The translations under genes were made by a program, and so were the position numbers. A stretch of 64,000 nucleotides of DNA from Alkalibacterium subtropicum (lineage in GTDB: Bacteria > Bacillota > Bacilli > Lactobacillales > Carnobacteriaceae_A), in contig NZ_FOLT01000006.1 in NCBI RefSeq assembly GCF_900112455.1, positions 1 to 64,000 on the forward strand, written 5' to 3'. How positions within the stretch are numbered: the first letter of the stretch is position 1; each line of letters starts with the position of its first letter. Shown here in pieces: positions 8,102 to 17,014 of the stretch. The notes under the pieces were generated by a model that was not told the origin of the DNA, made no database searches, and saw only the letters and a program-made list of their open reading frames with translations.

Positions 8102-8266
8102 ACGCTTGCGTGTTACTATTATAAATACATGAGGGATCAGGTCAAAAGGTCCCTCGCCCGTGCTGTCTATGTTCAAATGAGTTAAAAGTAAACCGGTGAC
8201 TGACATTTTTTACCAAATCAAAATAATGACAAGCGTATAACGTTTACAGGAAAAGAAGGAATAACT
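8102..8266 (+). promoter_or_regulatory. Upstream region of the esterase gene, with cre-like site
   Basis: GTATAACGTTTACA at 8235-8248 matches 12 of 14 cre positions when read on the minus strand (TGTAAACG half intact). It lies just before the ribosome site GAAGGA. A weak hairpin GAGGGA/TCCCTC is at 8130-8154. No XylR-type palindrome and no clear promoter could be found. Confidence 0.4.
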
Positions 8267-10201
8267 ATGACAAGTGATAAAGTGATGGTTTTACCCAGTT
8301 ACATCAGTGACGGAATGATCCTGCAGCGAAACGAGCCGATCGTTTTCAAAGGAAAAGATGCTGCTGGGACAGCAATCAGTGTGACCTTTAATGAGGAAAC
8401 TGTCCACACCACAGCAGAGGTTACTGGCGCCTGGTCGGTGACTTTTTCTGAAAGAGAAGCCGGAGGGCCGTTCACCCTTCAAATCAGAGGTTCAGAGACT
8501 ATTATGATCAAGGATGTCTATATCGGTGAAGTCTGGCTGATTGGCGGCCAGTCCAATATGGAACTGCCGGTCAACCAGACTTATGATGAGTTCAAGGAAG
8601 AGATCGATGCTTCGGATCATCCCCTGATCAGAGAATTCCATCTGGAAGCGGACCCGGTGTTCGATCGACCCAAAGAATGGCTGACACAGGGGAAATGGAA
8701 ACCAGCGACACAGAAACATATCCAAGATCTTTCTTCATTAGGCTTTTTCTATGCGAAAAAACTTCAGGAAAAACTGACTTTGCCCATAGGGATCTATCAA
8801 ACGGCTGTGGGGGGGACCCCCATTGAGGCCTGGATGAGTGAAGAGACCCTGCATAAACTTGGTGACTATGATGACGAGATCGCCTACTGGAAAAAAACCG
8901 ATAATGTTTCAAAAGAGACTGAAAAAGACATGAAAAACACAGAGGTCTGGTATAGCGACCTGTCTCACCATGACAGTGGATTACAGGACTCACCGAAGTG
9001 GATGGAAGAAGCGGCTGATACCTCAGACTGGACTGCCATGGCGATACCGGTGATGTTTAAAGACACCGAGCTAAATGGCTTTTCAGGGGTTGTCTGGTTC
9101 CGGAAGACCTTCGATGTGAGGGCCGATCAGCTGGATTCGGATCATTTCAGACTGCGTCTGGGTTCTCTGATCAACGGGGATGAAACTTATCTGAACGGCA
9201 AAAAGGTGGGCGGCACAGAATACCGCTATCCGCCCCGAAAATATGTCCTGGAAAAAGAAGATTTAAATGAAGGAAGGAATACTCTGGTCATCCGCCTGAT
9301 GATCGATGCCGCTAACGGCGGCTTTATCCCGACTTTGCCCTATCAGCTTGAACTGGACGACGCAACGATCGATCTGGAAGGGGAGTGGCTCTATAAAGTC
9401 GGTCATCAGAAAGAAACGATCCCACCGGCGCTGTTCCTGAAGTATAAGCCGGCCTCGGAGTATAAAGGCCTGCTGTATCCGTTGAAAGATGTGGCATTTA
9501 AAGGAGCACTGTACTATCAGGGAGAGTCGAATGCCAGACAACCGGCCGGCTACAAAAAACTGCTGAAACGCATGGTTCGTGACTGGAGACAGCTCTTTGA
9601 TAAAGACCTGCCGTTTTATTATGTTCAGCTGGCTAATTATGTGGATCCGGCTGTGGGAATGGATGATCAGAAATGGGCAGAGCTCCGCTATGAACAGGAC
9701 CGCGCGCGTTTCCTCATTGACAATGCCGAAATGATCCCGGCGTATGACTGCGGGATTTCCTGTGAACTGCATCCGTATGATAAAAAGACACTGGCGCACA
9801 GACTGGCGCAGGTCGCCTTGAGCCGAGACTACGGTATCGAAGAGAGGTATGAAAATCTTGAACTCGACTATGCCGGTAAGTCAGAAGGTCTTATTGAATG
9901 GAAGGTGAAAGGGCTGAAAGGGCAGCTGGACGTAACAGAAAAGCCGCCTGAAATCGAAGTCCGAGTAGCTGACGCGTGGATGGAAGCATCGATCAGCAGC
10001 ATCGATCGGGATATGATCCAGTGCCGTTTACCTGATTCGATACATGTTGACAATGTGTCTGATATCAGGTATGCCTGGAGGAATGATCCTGCAGGCTATC
10101 TCTACGACACAAAGACACAGCTGCCCCTGCTGCCGTTCCTGGCTTCTTTACAAATGACTGACGAAAACGACGCTGGGACAAAAGTCTCACTTAAACTCTA
10201 G
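8267..10201 (+). CDS. Sialate O-acetylesterase-like carbohydrate acetylesterase (SGNH)
   Basis: A 644-residue protein of the sialate O-acetylesterase (SASA) type, probably removing acetyl groups from xylo-oligosaccharides given its neighbours. The nucleophile block WLIGGQSNMELP places Ser at about residue 96. A jelly-roll insertion occupies roughly 250-375 (WFRKTFDVRADQLDS...). The second catalytic half follows from about 405 (ALYYQGESNA), with a C-terminal ISCELHPYDKKTLAHRLAQ whose His502 would complete the catalytic site. No signal peptide is visible, so it is cytoplasmic like the xylosidases. GAAGGA six bases upstream sets the start. It is a single-gene unit closed by a strong terminator. 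The substrate is inferred from context only. Confidence 0.88.
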   Translation: MTSDKVMVLPSYISDGMILQRNEPIVFKGKDAAGTAISVTFNEETVHTTAEVTGAWSVTFSEREAGGPFTLQIRGSETIMIKDVYIGEVWLIGGQSNMELPVNQTYDEFKEEIDASDHPLIREFHLEADPVFDRPKEWLTQGKWKPATQKHIQDLSSLGFFYAKKLQEKLTLPIGIYQTAVGGTPIEAWMSEETLHKLGDYDDEIAYWKKTDNVSKETEKDMKNTEVWYSDLSHHDSGLQDSPKWMEEAADTSDWTAMAIPVMFKDTELNGFSGVVWFRKTFDVRADQLDSDHFRLRLGSLINGDETYLNGKKVGGTEYRYPPRKYVLEKEDLNEGRNTLVIRLMIDAANGGFIPTLPYQLELDDATIDLEGEWLYKVGHQKETIPPALFLKYKPASEYKGLLYPLKDVAFKGALYYQGESNARQPAGYKKLLKRMVRDWRQLFDKDLPFYYVQLANYVDPAVGMDDQKWAELRYEQDRARFLIDNAEMIPAYDCGISCELHPYDKKTLAHRLAQVALSRDYGIEERYENLELDYAGKSEGLIEWKVKGLKGQLDVTEKPPEIEVRVADAWMEASISSIDRDMIQCRLPDSIHVDNVSDIRYAWRNDPAGYLYDTKTQLPLLPFLASLQMTDENDAGTKVSLKL

Positions 10202-10208
10202 TAAGTAA

Positions 10209-10262
10209 AAAAAGCAACGCTATTTTGTAGACTAATACAAAATAGCGTTGCTTTTTACTTTT
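10209..10262 (+). terminator. Very strong terminator after the esterase
   Basis: A perfect 21-bp stem: the left arm runs 10209-10229, the loop GACTAA 10230-10235 and the right arm 10236-10256, followed by ACTTTTTC. Confidence 0.92.
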
Positions 10263-10285
10263 TCTCCACCCCGTCTTGGGGCTTT

Positions 10286-10660
10286 GGCAAAGATTATGTC
10301 CAACTCAGGAGCGAAGGTGTAGCTGGACGGGTACTGGAAATAACTGGAAGACTAACTGGGCTAGCTGATGGTACTCGAGCTGGTAAGCCCAGGGGAGCGC
10401 GTACTAACTCGAGGGGTGAATGCAGATCGAGATGGTATGCATATCTCGACGCATACTTACTCATTGCAGTAATTGACAACAAGTTGGTAAGCTTTCATAT
10501 TCCCGTACCATCTCGATAGAAAAATCATCTTTGAGATAGTAAGCCTAGAACATAGTATACTAGCTCGAACAAATAAATACTAGCCAGTTGGTAGGCCCGA
10601 CGAATTGCTTACCCACTCAAAGCAGCTTTACCTTTGAGATGGCAAAGGAACAGCCAGCAA
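10286..10660. repeat. Degenerate 52-bp periodic array, 7 units
   Basis: CTC (or CTG) of an ACTCGA-like motif recurs at 10304, 10356, 10408, 10460, 10512, 10564 and 10616, exactly 52 bases apart. A second motif, GAGATGGTAAGC-like, recurs at 10377, 10429, 10481, 10533, 10585 and 10636, again 52 bases apart (51 in the last step). Each unit reads roughly GTAC-N2-CTCGA, then about 15 bases, then CGAG-N-TGGTA-N-GC, so the ends are inverted copies that can pair. Sequence between the motifs is poorly conserved. No coding frame is possible because 52 is not a multiple of three. Confidence 0.8.
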
Positions 10661-10693
10661 CGTCATATTTTTGTTGACTACCATTAAATGTGC

Positions 10694-10743
10694 CTCAAAA
10701 AAAGGAGCGGCTGGGACTTTTTTGTCCTGGCCTCTTTTTTGAG
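10694..10743. terminator. Long inverted repeat around GGCTGGGAC/GTCCTGGCC
   Basis: CTCAAAAAAAGG...GGCTGGGAC and GTCCTGGCCTCTTTTTTGAG face each other around a T6 loop. This is the terminator-like form often seen in Lactobacillales. No gene runs into it on the plus strand, only the 52-bp array, so it may end an unrecognised transcript. Confidence 0.6.
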
Positions 10744-10830
10744 TACGGGCGCTGCTGCACGTCTGCCTCCTTTCAGTGCAGTAATATAGAGCAAGGACAG
10801 CCTGATCGACTGAAAAGATGGTTTGAAAAT

Positions 10831-10849
10831 TAACATGATTATCATTTAA
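10831..10849. promoter_or_regulatory. Fur-box-like site 2
   Basis: Read on the minus strand it contains the intact Fur core AATGATAATCAT, with about 13 of 19 consensus positions overall. It lies about 170 bases upstream of the iron-operon promoter and 740 bases from the esterase stop. Confidence 0.45.
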
Positions 10850-10981
10850 TACCCTTTACTTAGAAGGAACCAAAATCGACCGGGCATGCTTTCTGACCAT
10901 TGATCATACTTAAAGCAGTGATATTTCCCCGAATAATCTGTGCGTTTTTATACAATCAATGTGAAAAGTTTAGCAAAACTA

Positions 10982-11010
10982 TTTACTTTACCCCCATTTA
11001 ATCATATAAT
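10982..11010 (+). promoter_or_regulatory. Promoter of the iron-uptake operon
   Basis: TTTACT (10982-10987), a 17-base spacer and a perfect TATAAT (11005-11010), immediately followed by a Fur box. Confidence 0.8.
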
Positions 11011-11011
11011 T

Positions 11012-11030
11012 GGTAATGAAAATCATTCTC
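11012..11030 (+). promoter_or_regulatory. Fur box of the iron-uptake operon
   Basis: GGTAATGAAAATCATTCTC matches the 19-bp Fur consensus at 16 positions and covers the expected transcription start, so iron-loaded Fur would repress the operon. Confidence 0.82.
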
Positions 11031-11152
11031 AATTAATGAGGGTGAGGTGGATACATACTCGGCCTGCTTCTCCAGAACTCTGTGTCTTTGTGGTCTTGCC
11101 TTTGAGATTTCGGGTCTGAATAAACGAGCGGGCTGTTTTGAAAGGAGATACA

Positions 11153-12199
11153 ATGGAAGTTTTTGATACAACGATCATTGGCGGCGGACCTGCCGGACTA
11201 TACAGTGCTTTTTATGCGGGACTGCGGGCCATGAATGTGCAACTGATCGAAGCGCAGACCTATCTTGGCGGAAAACTGAATTTATATTCCGAAAAAATCA
11301 TCTGGGATATCGGCGGCATTCCACCCATGCCGGCCGGACAAGTGATCACGCATCTGATCGATCAGGCGAAGACCTTCAATCCGGTCATACGCACAGGGGA
11401 AACGATCAACGGCATAAAAAAAACAGCTGACGGGAATTTTCAGCTCGAAACATCAAAAGGCCGCACATACTTGTCGAAAACCCTGCTGCTGGCGATGGGC
11501 AATGGCATCTTAGACCCCATCCCCGATCCATTTTTCACTAACGAGGGGGAACGCCTCGATAATGTCCATGTGTCGCTCACTGACTTTGAACGAATGAAAG
11601 ATAAACGGGTAATGATCTCCGGCGGCGGCAACAGTGCGGTCGACTGGGCAAACGCTCTGGCACCGATAGCCAAAGAAGTGATTCTCGTTTACCGCAGAGA
11701 ACACTTAAAAGGACATGAGGCAGAAGTCGAAAAAGTCCTGAGCGGGCCGGTGACCTGCAAGCTTCAGTCAGATCTGATCAGTAAAACTCTGACCCCTGAT
11801 GAAGCAGGTATCGCTGCCATTACCGTACGCGATGCAAAAACGGGTCAGGAAGAATCGGTCTCTGTTGATGAAGTGATCGTGTGTCATGGCTTCAACAGGA
11901 AAAATGACTTGTTCGAGCAGAACGAGATAGGACTGACTGTCTTTGAAGAGTATTTCGTAGAGGCGACCTCGGAGGCGAAAACAGCTATCCCCGGTTTGTT
12001 CGTCCTGGGAGACGCGGCGAAATATCCCGGTAAAGTCCGTCTGATAGCCGGCGCGTTTCAGGATGCGGTCAATGCCGTCAATGCGGCTAAAACGTACACG
12101 GATCCTTTAGCGAATGCAAAAGGGACCGTATCGACTTACGATGATAAATTGAAACAGAAAGTCTCGAGCGTTTGGGAAAACTATACGAGCGAACAATAA
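11153..12199 (+). CDS. Thioredoxin-reductase-like ferredoxin/flavodoxin NADP+ reductase
   Basis: A 348-residue two-nucleotide-domain flavoprotein. The FAD site GGGPAG is at residues 10-15, the NADPH site SGGGNSAVDWA near 155-165, and the second FAD motif FVLGDAAKYPGKVRLIAGAFQDA near 283-305. It lacks the CxxC of thioredoxin reductase, which places it with YumC-type ferredoxin/flavodoxin-NADP+ reductases. As first gene of a Fur-boxed siderophore-uptake operon it probably supplies electrons to release iron inside the cell, as staphylococcal IruO does (analogy, inference). GGAG seven bases upstream of 11153 sets the start; an upstream in-frame ATG at 11138 has no ribosome site. Confidence 0.88.
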   Translation: MEVFDTTIIGGGPAGLYSAFYAGLRAMNVQLIEAQTYLGGKLNLYSEKIIWDIGGIPPMPAGQVITHLIDQAKTFNPVIRTGETINGIKKTADGNFQLETSKGRTYLSKTLLLAMGNGILDPIPDPFFTNEGERLDNVHVSLTDFERMKDKRVMISGGGNSAVDWANALAPIAKEVILVYRREHLKGHEAEVEKVLSGPVTCKLQSDLISKTLTPDEAGIAAITVRDAKTGQEESVSVDEVIVCHGFNRKNDLFEQNEIGLTVFEEYFVEATSEAKTAIPGLFVLGDAAKYPGKVRLIAGAFQDAVNAVNAAKTYTDPLANAKGTVSTYDDKLKQKVSSVWENYTSEQ

Positions 12200-12228
12200 A
12201 TACTAGGCATAAATGGAGGAAAATAATA

Positions 12229-13275
12229 ATGAAAAAGAATAGACTGGCAAACTACTTAGGACTTGTGACAGCTTCCGCTTTACTTTTGACAGCGTGTGGA
12301 GAAACTGAGACCATTGAAGAAGAAGCATCAGTAGATGAAACGGAAGAAACAAATGAGCAGGCTGAGGAAAACACGTATCCGTTGACCCTTGACAACTATA
12401 CTGTATCTGAAGATGGGGCTGAATTCACTGAAAAGGAAATCACTTATGAATCGCGTCCAGAATCTATCGTCGCCAACAATCAGGGGACAGCTGAATTGCT
12501 TCTGCACCTTGGCCTGGCAGAAGATCTGACGGGTGTCGCCGCTTTATACGGTGAAGGAGATGCCGACGTATCTGAAGGATTTGCTGATATTCCGGTCCTT
12601 TCAGAAGGCTATGTCGGAAAAGAACTGGTCGTCGGTGCTGATCCGGACATCGTTGTCGGACGTGGCCAGCTGTTTGCGAGTGCCGAATGGGGAACAGGAA
12701 CGGTCGATGAATTGAATGAGCTGGACATCATGACTTATATCCAAACAACCTCTGTACCCGGGGCAACGTTTGATGATCTATACACAGATATTGACAATTT
12801 AGGAAAATTATTTAAAGTAGAAGAGAGTGCTGAAGAATTTTCAGAAGTAGTAACCGCACGCCTGGATGACATTACTGCCAGTGTCCCTGAAGATGCAGAG
12901 ACGCTTGATTATGCCTATATCTTCGGTGCCGAGGGGAATAATGTCGATGTTTACAGCGGTGCAGCGGATACGTATCTGAATGATGCGCTGAGCTATATGA
13001 ATTTAAACAATGTGTTTGCGGACGCTACGGGAGAAATCAGTATGGAAGCCTTGCTGGAGGCCGACCCAGATGTCCTGTTGCTGGTGAACTATACCGGCGG
13101 GCGTGCACCGGAGGACAGCCTGGCAGACCTTGAAGCGAACGAAGCCCTTTCCAGTTTGTCAGCGATCCAGGAAGACCGCGTCCACACGATCGATTATAAT
13201 CAGTTCTGGAGCTACGGTTATCAGATCCTGACGGGCATGGAAGATTTAAGTAACGCAATATATTCAGTAAACTAA
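12229..13275 (+). CDS. Iron-siderophore ABC transporter substrate-binding lipoprotein
   Basis: A 348-residue secreted lipoprotein. The signal peptide MKKNRLANYLGLVTASALLL ends at the lipobox LLTAC with Cys23. An acidic linker (about residues 24-50) precedes a class III periplasmic-binding fold with RPESIVANNQGTAELLLHLG near 75 and VDELNELDIMTYIQTTSVPG near 160, typical of FecB/FhuD-like proteins. It captures a ferric siderophore, or possibly haem or cobalamin, outside the membrane and hands it to the permease encoded 25 bases downstream. GGAGG eight bases upstream sets the start at 12229 rather than the longer frame that overlaps the previous gene. Confidence 0.92.
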   Translation: MKKNRLANYLGLVTASALLLTACGETETIEEEASVDETEETNEQAEENTYPLTLDNYTVSEDGAEFTEKEITYESRPESIVANNQGTAELLLHLGLAEDLTGVAALYGEGDADVSEGFADIPVLSEGYVGKELVVGADPDIVVGRGQLFASAEWGTGTVDELNELDIMTYIQTTSVPGATFDDLYTDIDNLGKLFKVEESAEEFSEVVTARLDDITASVPEDAETLDYAYIFGAEGNNVDVYSGAADTYLNDALSYMNLNNVFADATGEISMEALLEADPDVLLLVNYTGGRAPEDSLADLEANEALSSLSAIQEDRVHTIDYNQFWSYGYQILTGMEDLSNAIYSVN

Positions 13276-13300
13276 TGAACCACCAGGAAGGAAAAGACAG

Positions 13301-14368
13301 ATGAACCGTATCAGCAGACAACGCCAATTATTTTACATGAGTATACTCCTGTTGACCTTTCTGATCATCTTATCGGTGGGGATCGGGGTGACGGTCGGGC
13401 AAGTGTCCATACCGCTCTCAGAATCTTTTCAGATATTGGCAAACAAACTCTCAGGCGGGCTGATCGGCGATCTGGATACCCTGTCCTCGAACGCCTACAC
13501 CAATATCATCTGGCAGATCCGGTTCCCTCGGGTCCTGCTGGCGATGCTGACCGGGATGGGGCTGGCAATGGCCGGCGCGGTCATGCAGACCACTGTTCAG
13601 AACCCACTGGCTGATCCCTATATCCTGGGGATCTCCTCAGGGGCCTCCTTGGGCGCGACGTTTGCTATCATGATCGGTTTCGGCGGGACGAGCATCCTTG
13701 CTCAAATGGGCTTGTCCTTCTGGGCTTTTCTCGGTGCGATCACTGCGGCGTTTCTTGTCCTGCTCTTATCGAATGTGGGCGGTCAGGTAAACTCCATTAA
13801 ACTGGTGCTGTCCGGTATGGTCCTGAATGCCCTGTTTACAGCTTTTTCTAATTTCATCATTTATATTGCCAATGATGCGGAAGGCATCCGTTCTGTCACG
13901 TTCTGGATGATGGGCAGTCTGGCTGGCGCAAGCTGGTCCATCCTGCCACTGATCGCCACGGTCGTTATCGCCGGCTTTCTGTTTTTTGTCACACAGGAAC
14001 GTATCCTGAACATCATGCTGCTGGGCGACGAAGCAGCGATCACTTTGGGTGTGAATCTGGCTTTCTACCGGAAACTGTATCTAGTCGTTGCTTCGATACT
14101 GACAGGTATCATCGTCGCCAACAGCGGAATGATCGGCTTTGTCGGCTTGATCATTCCCCATATCGTCCGGGGGATCGTCGGATCCAATCACCGGTATTTT
14201 CTGACCTTATCCATCTTTTCGGGCTCTTTGTTTATGGTCTGGTCGGATATATTGTCCCGGATCATCCTCCCGACAGTCGAACTGCCTATCGGGATACTGA
14301 CGTCGCTGATCGGGGCCCCGCTTTTCATTTATATTTTTGTTAAAAAAGGCTATGAGTTTGGAGGATAA
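13301..14368 (+). CDS. FecCD-family iron-siderophore ABC transporter permease
   Basis: A 355-residue membrane protein with about nine or ten hydrophobic segments. The FecCD hallmarks are present: RFPRVLLAMLTGMGLAMAGAVMQTTVQNPLADPYILGISSGASLGA (residues about 75-120) and GMIGFVGLIIPHIVRGIVGSNHRYFLTLSIFSGSLFMVWSD near 270-312. Only one permease gene is present, so it presumably forms a homodimer. It overlaps the start of the ATPase gene by one base, as expected for a translationally coupled transporter operon. Confidence 0.95.
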   Translation: MNRISRQRQLFYMSILLLTFLIILSVGIGVTVGQVSIPLSESFQILANKLSGGLIGDLDTLSSNAYTNIIWQIRFPRVLLAMLTGMGLAMAGAVMQTTVQNPLADPYILGISSGASLGATFAIMIGFGGTSILAQMGLSFWAFLGAITAAFLVLLLSNVGGQVNSIKLVLSGMVLNALFTAFSNFIIYIANDAEGIRSVTFWMMGSLAGASWSILPLIATVVIAGFLFFVTQERILNIMLLGDEAAITLGVNLAFYRKLYLVVASILTGIIVANSGMIGFVGLIIPHIVRGIVGSNHRYFLTLSIFSGSLFMVWSDILSRIILPTVELPIGILTSLIGAPLFIYIFVKKGYEFGG

Positions 14369-15129
14369 TGATGAATTTATCAGTCGATAATCTTTCGGTG
14401 TCCATTGCATCAAAGAAAATCATCGAAGACATATCACTGCACGTCGATCAGAACCAGTTCGTCGGTCTGATCGGTCCCAATGGCTGCGGGAAATCGACCT
14501 TGCTGAAAAGTGTCTCGAAAATACTCGAACCGGATGCCGGCATGATCACTCTGAATGGGAATAACGTCCAGCAGTTGTCGAATAAAGAACTGGCAAAAAA
14601 ACTGGGTGTGGTCGGACAATTCAATAAGGTCAATTTCGACTTTTCCGTCCGTCAGATGCTGCTGCTGGGACGTTCACCGCATAAAGGTCTGATGGAAAGG
14701 GACAATGCCAAAGATTATGAGATCGTGGATAAGGTCATCAAACAGATGGATCTTGGAAAACTGGCGGACAGGAGTTTCCTTTCCCTGTCCGGCGGGGAAA
14801 AACAGCGGGTCATACTGGGAAGGACACTGGTTCAGCAGCCTCAGTTCCTGGTACTGGATGAACCGACCAACCATCTGGACATCAAACACCAGCTGAGTAT
14901 CCTGAAAACCGTTCATGCGCTGCCGATCAGTGTGCTGGCGGCCCTGCATGACCTGAATCTGGCGACACGCTTTACAGACTACCTCTATGCCATGAAAGAC
15001 GGTGTGATCATAAAGCAGGGGACACCTGACGAAGTCCTGACTGAAGCAGTGATCAGAGAACTGTATGAAGTGGAGTGCCGTGTTTACACCAATCCGATCC
15101 TGGGCATTAAAAATATCGAATTTTTATAA
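14368..15129 (+). CDS. Iron-siderophore ABC transporter ATP-binding protein
   Basis: A 253-residue ABC ATPase of the FecE/FhuC type that powers the permease. The Walker A motif GPNGCGKST is at residues 36-44, the signature LSGGEKQRV at 140-148, Walker B FLVLDEPTNHLD near 158-169 and the switch His in LAALHDLNLATRF near 190. Two ATGs (14368, 14371) follow the GGAGG at 14360-14364; the second is better spaced. Last gene of the operon, closed by the terminator at 15164. Confidence 0.95.
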   Translation: MMNLSVDNLSVSIASKKIIEDISLHVDQNQFVGLIGPNGCGKSTLLKSVSKILEPDAGMITLNGNNVQQLSNKELAKKLGVVGQFNKVNFDFSVRQMLLLGRSPHKGLMERDNAKDYEIVDKVIKQMDLGKLADRSFLSLSGGEKQRVILGRTLVQQPQFLVLDEPTNHLDIKHQLSILKTVHALPISVLAALHDLNLATRFTDYLYAMKDGVIIKQGTPDEVLTEAVIRELYEVECRVYTNPILGIKNIEFL

Positions 15130-15163
15130 AGGCTCAAGATGCGTTTGGCTCTTAAAAACAGAT

Positions 15164-15209
15164 AAAGCCGCTGGTCCCTGTGATTGAACACAGGGACCAG
15201 CGGCTTTTT
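15164..15209. terminator. Bidirectional terminator
   Basis: AAAGCCGCTGGTCCCTGTG (15164-15182) pairs with CACAGGGACCAGCGGCTTT, followed by more T. With A-rich and T-rich flanks it can serve both the iron operon (plus) and the small gene at 15254 (minus). Confidence 0.9.
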
Positions 15210-15253
15210 CAATGCTTTTAATGTATGCTGAAATCGATCGGGGGAAGCAGGGA

Positions 15254-15478
15254 TCACTTCTCTGTTTTATCGGTGTCGTCATCCTTTGCATCTTTCAGCT
15301 CGTCCACCTTGTCGACGTCAAAAGATTCACGATCCTCCGGTGCTGTTTCCTCTTCTTTTTCAGCTTCAGTTTTCTTCAACTCGTCTTCTTTTTTTGGAAG
15401 ACCGTCTTTTGTGTTTTTGGCTGCCGCAGCGTCAGCGGGAAGAGCCGGGTTACGGGCTGAATGAGGTTGATTTCTCAT
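15254..15478 (-). CDS. Small, highly charged hypothetical protein
   Basis: A 74-residue protein starting MRNQPHSARNPALPADAAAA and continuing as a Lys/Glu/Asp-rich stretch with no hydrophobic core. It is predicted to be disordered or helical and soluble. AAGGAG eight bases upstream of 15478 is a strong ribosome site and argues that the gene is real. An upstream ATG at 15496 lacks one. I recognise no named family. It is transcribed against the flanking iron and xylA units and shares the terminator at 15164-15209. Confidence 0.75.
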   Translation of the reverse strand: MRNQPHSARNPALPADAAAAKNTKDGLPKKEDELKKTEAEKEEETAPEDRESFDVDKVDELKDAKDDDTDKTEK

Positions 15479-15602
15479 AGTTAAAACTCCTTTCATTGAT
15501 GATATTAAAAGTATAACACACGCTTAAAAAAAACGCTCTCAATATGATTAAACGGGTGCTAGGGTCAATCAAATAAAAAAATGGAGAATTTCTTTAAAAC
15601 TA

Positions 15603-15631
15603 TTGACACCGTTTCCATAGTAGGGTATTGT
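15603..15631 (+). promoter_or_regulatory. Promoter of xylA
   Basis: TTGACA (15603-15608), a 17-base spacer and TATTGT (15626-15631). It overlaps a cre site and abuts an XylR operator. Confidence 0.85.
15604..15617 (-). promoter_or_regulatory. CcpA cre site of xylA
   Basis: On the minus strand TGGAAACGGTGTCA fits every position of the consensus TGNAANCGNWNNCA. It covers the -35 and the start of the spacer. Confidence 0.82.
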
Positions 15632-15656
15632 TAGTTTGTAAGTTAAACCAACTAAC
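15630..15656 (+). promoter_or_regulatory. XylR operator 2
   Basis: An imperfect 27-base palindrome beginning GTTAGTTTGT and ending ACCAACTAAC. It has the same half-site type as the operator at 4091-4115 and directly follows the -10 box. Confidence 0.78.
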
Positions 15657-15688
15657 ATTTTCACTTAATGGAAGGAGAACACGTATAC

Positions 15689-17014
15689 ATGGCATATTTT
15701 GACAACATAAGTAAAATCAAATACGAAGGTGCTCAGTCAAAAGATCCTTTGGCATTTAAATTTTACAATCCTGAAGAACAGATCAACGGTAAATCAATGG
15801 AGGAACTGATGCGTTTTGGCGTTGCTTACTGGCATACATTTACTGAAGATCTCAGCGATCCATTCGGTGTCGGCACAGCTCAGCGTCCCTGGGATAAGTA
15901 TTCTGATCCAATGGAAAAAGCGAAAGCACGTGTGGAAGCCGCCTTTGAATTCTTCGAAAAATTGGGGGTTCCTTATTTCTGTTTCCACGACTATGATATT
16001 GCTCCGGAAGGTAAAAACCTGAAAGAAACACTGGAAAACCAGGACATCATCGTAGACATGATCGAAGACCACATGAGAGACAGCAAAGTGAAACTGCTCT
16101 GGAATACAGTCAATAACTTTACTAACCCAATGTTCGTTCACGGGGCTTCGACTTCAAACAATGCTGACGTGTTTGCTTACTCAGCAGCTAAAGTTAAAAA
16201 AGGTCTGGAAGTCGGTAAACGTCTAGGCGCAGAAAGTTACGTCTTCTGGGGCGGACGTGAAGGTTATGAAAGCCTGTTGAACACGAACATGGGACTAGAA
16301 CTGGACAACCTTGCACGTTTCTTCCACATGGCGAATGACTATGCGAAAGAAATCGGCTTTGACGCACAGTTCCTGATCGAACCTAAGCCAAAAGAGCCGA
16401 CGTCACATCAATATGATTTTGACGTGGCACACGGCTTTGCCTTCCTGCAGAAATACGGTCTGGAAAATGTATTCAAGTTCAACATTGAAGCAAACCACGC
16501 CACGCTTGCCGGACACAGCTTTGAACATGAACTTCACTATGCACGTATCAATGGCATGTTAGGATCTGTCGATGCCAACCAGGGTCATCCACACTTAGGA
16601 TGGGATACAGATGAATTCCCATCAGATCTATATTCTACAACACTGGCTATGTATGAGATCCTTAAAAACGGTGGTCTTGAAAAAGGCGGCTTGAACTTCG
16701 ATGCGAAAGTCCGTCGTACATCATTCAAACCAGAAGACCTGTTTAAAGCTCATATCGTCGGTATGGACAGCTTTGCTATCGGTGCGAAAGTTGCTCAGCG
16801 TCTTTTAGACGACAAAGCGCTTGAAAACATCATCGACAACCGTTACAGCTCTTACAACGACGGCATCGGTAAAGAGATCGTCACCGGAAACACTGACTTC
16901 AAGAAACTTCAGGACTACGCATACGGCATCGATAAGATCGAGCACGAATCCGGAAACGTTGAAGTCATCAAGTCTATCTTGAACCAGTACCTGGTCACCA
17001 CTCTGGCGAAATAA
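15689..17014 (+). CDS. xylA: Xylose isomerase
   Basis: A 441-residue class II xylose isomerase (D-xylose to D-xylulose), matching the usual length of about 440. Metal-site motifs are intact: Glu231 in [10 protein letters not shown], and Glu267 and His270 in [29 protein letters not shown] near 185-205 is also conserved. GGAG lies 11 bases before the ATG at 15689, a rather long spacing. An in-frame ATG at 15668 has no ribosome site and lies inside the leader. It is transcribed alone from its XylR/cre promoter and closed by the terminator at 17131. Confidence 0.96.
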   Translation: MAYFDNISKIKYEGAQSKDPLAFKFYNPEEQINGKSMEELMRFGVAYWHTFTEDLSDPFGVGTAQRPWDKYSDPMEKAKARVEAAFEFFEKLGVPYFCFHDYDIAPEGKNLKETLENQDIIVDMIEDHMRDSKVKLLWNTVNNFTNPMFVHGASTSNNADVFAYSAAKVKKGLEVGKRLGAESYVFWGGREGYESLLNTNMGLELDNLARFFHMANDYAKEIGFDAQFLIEPKPKEPTSHQYDFDVAHGFAFLQKYGLENVFKFNIEANHATLAGHSFEHELHYARINGMLGSVDANQGHPHLGWDTDEFPSDLYSTTLAMYEILKNGGLEKGGLNFDAKVRRTSFKPEDLFKAHIVGMDSFAIGAKVAQRLLDDKALENIIDNRYSSYNDGIGKEIVTGNTDFKKLQDYAYGIDKIEHESGNVEVIKSILNQYLVTTLAK

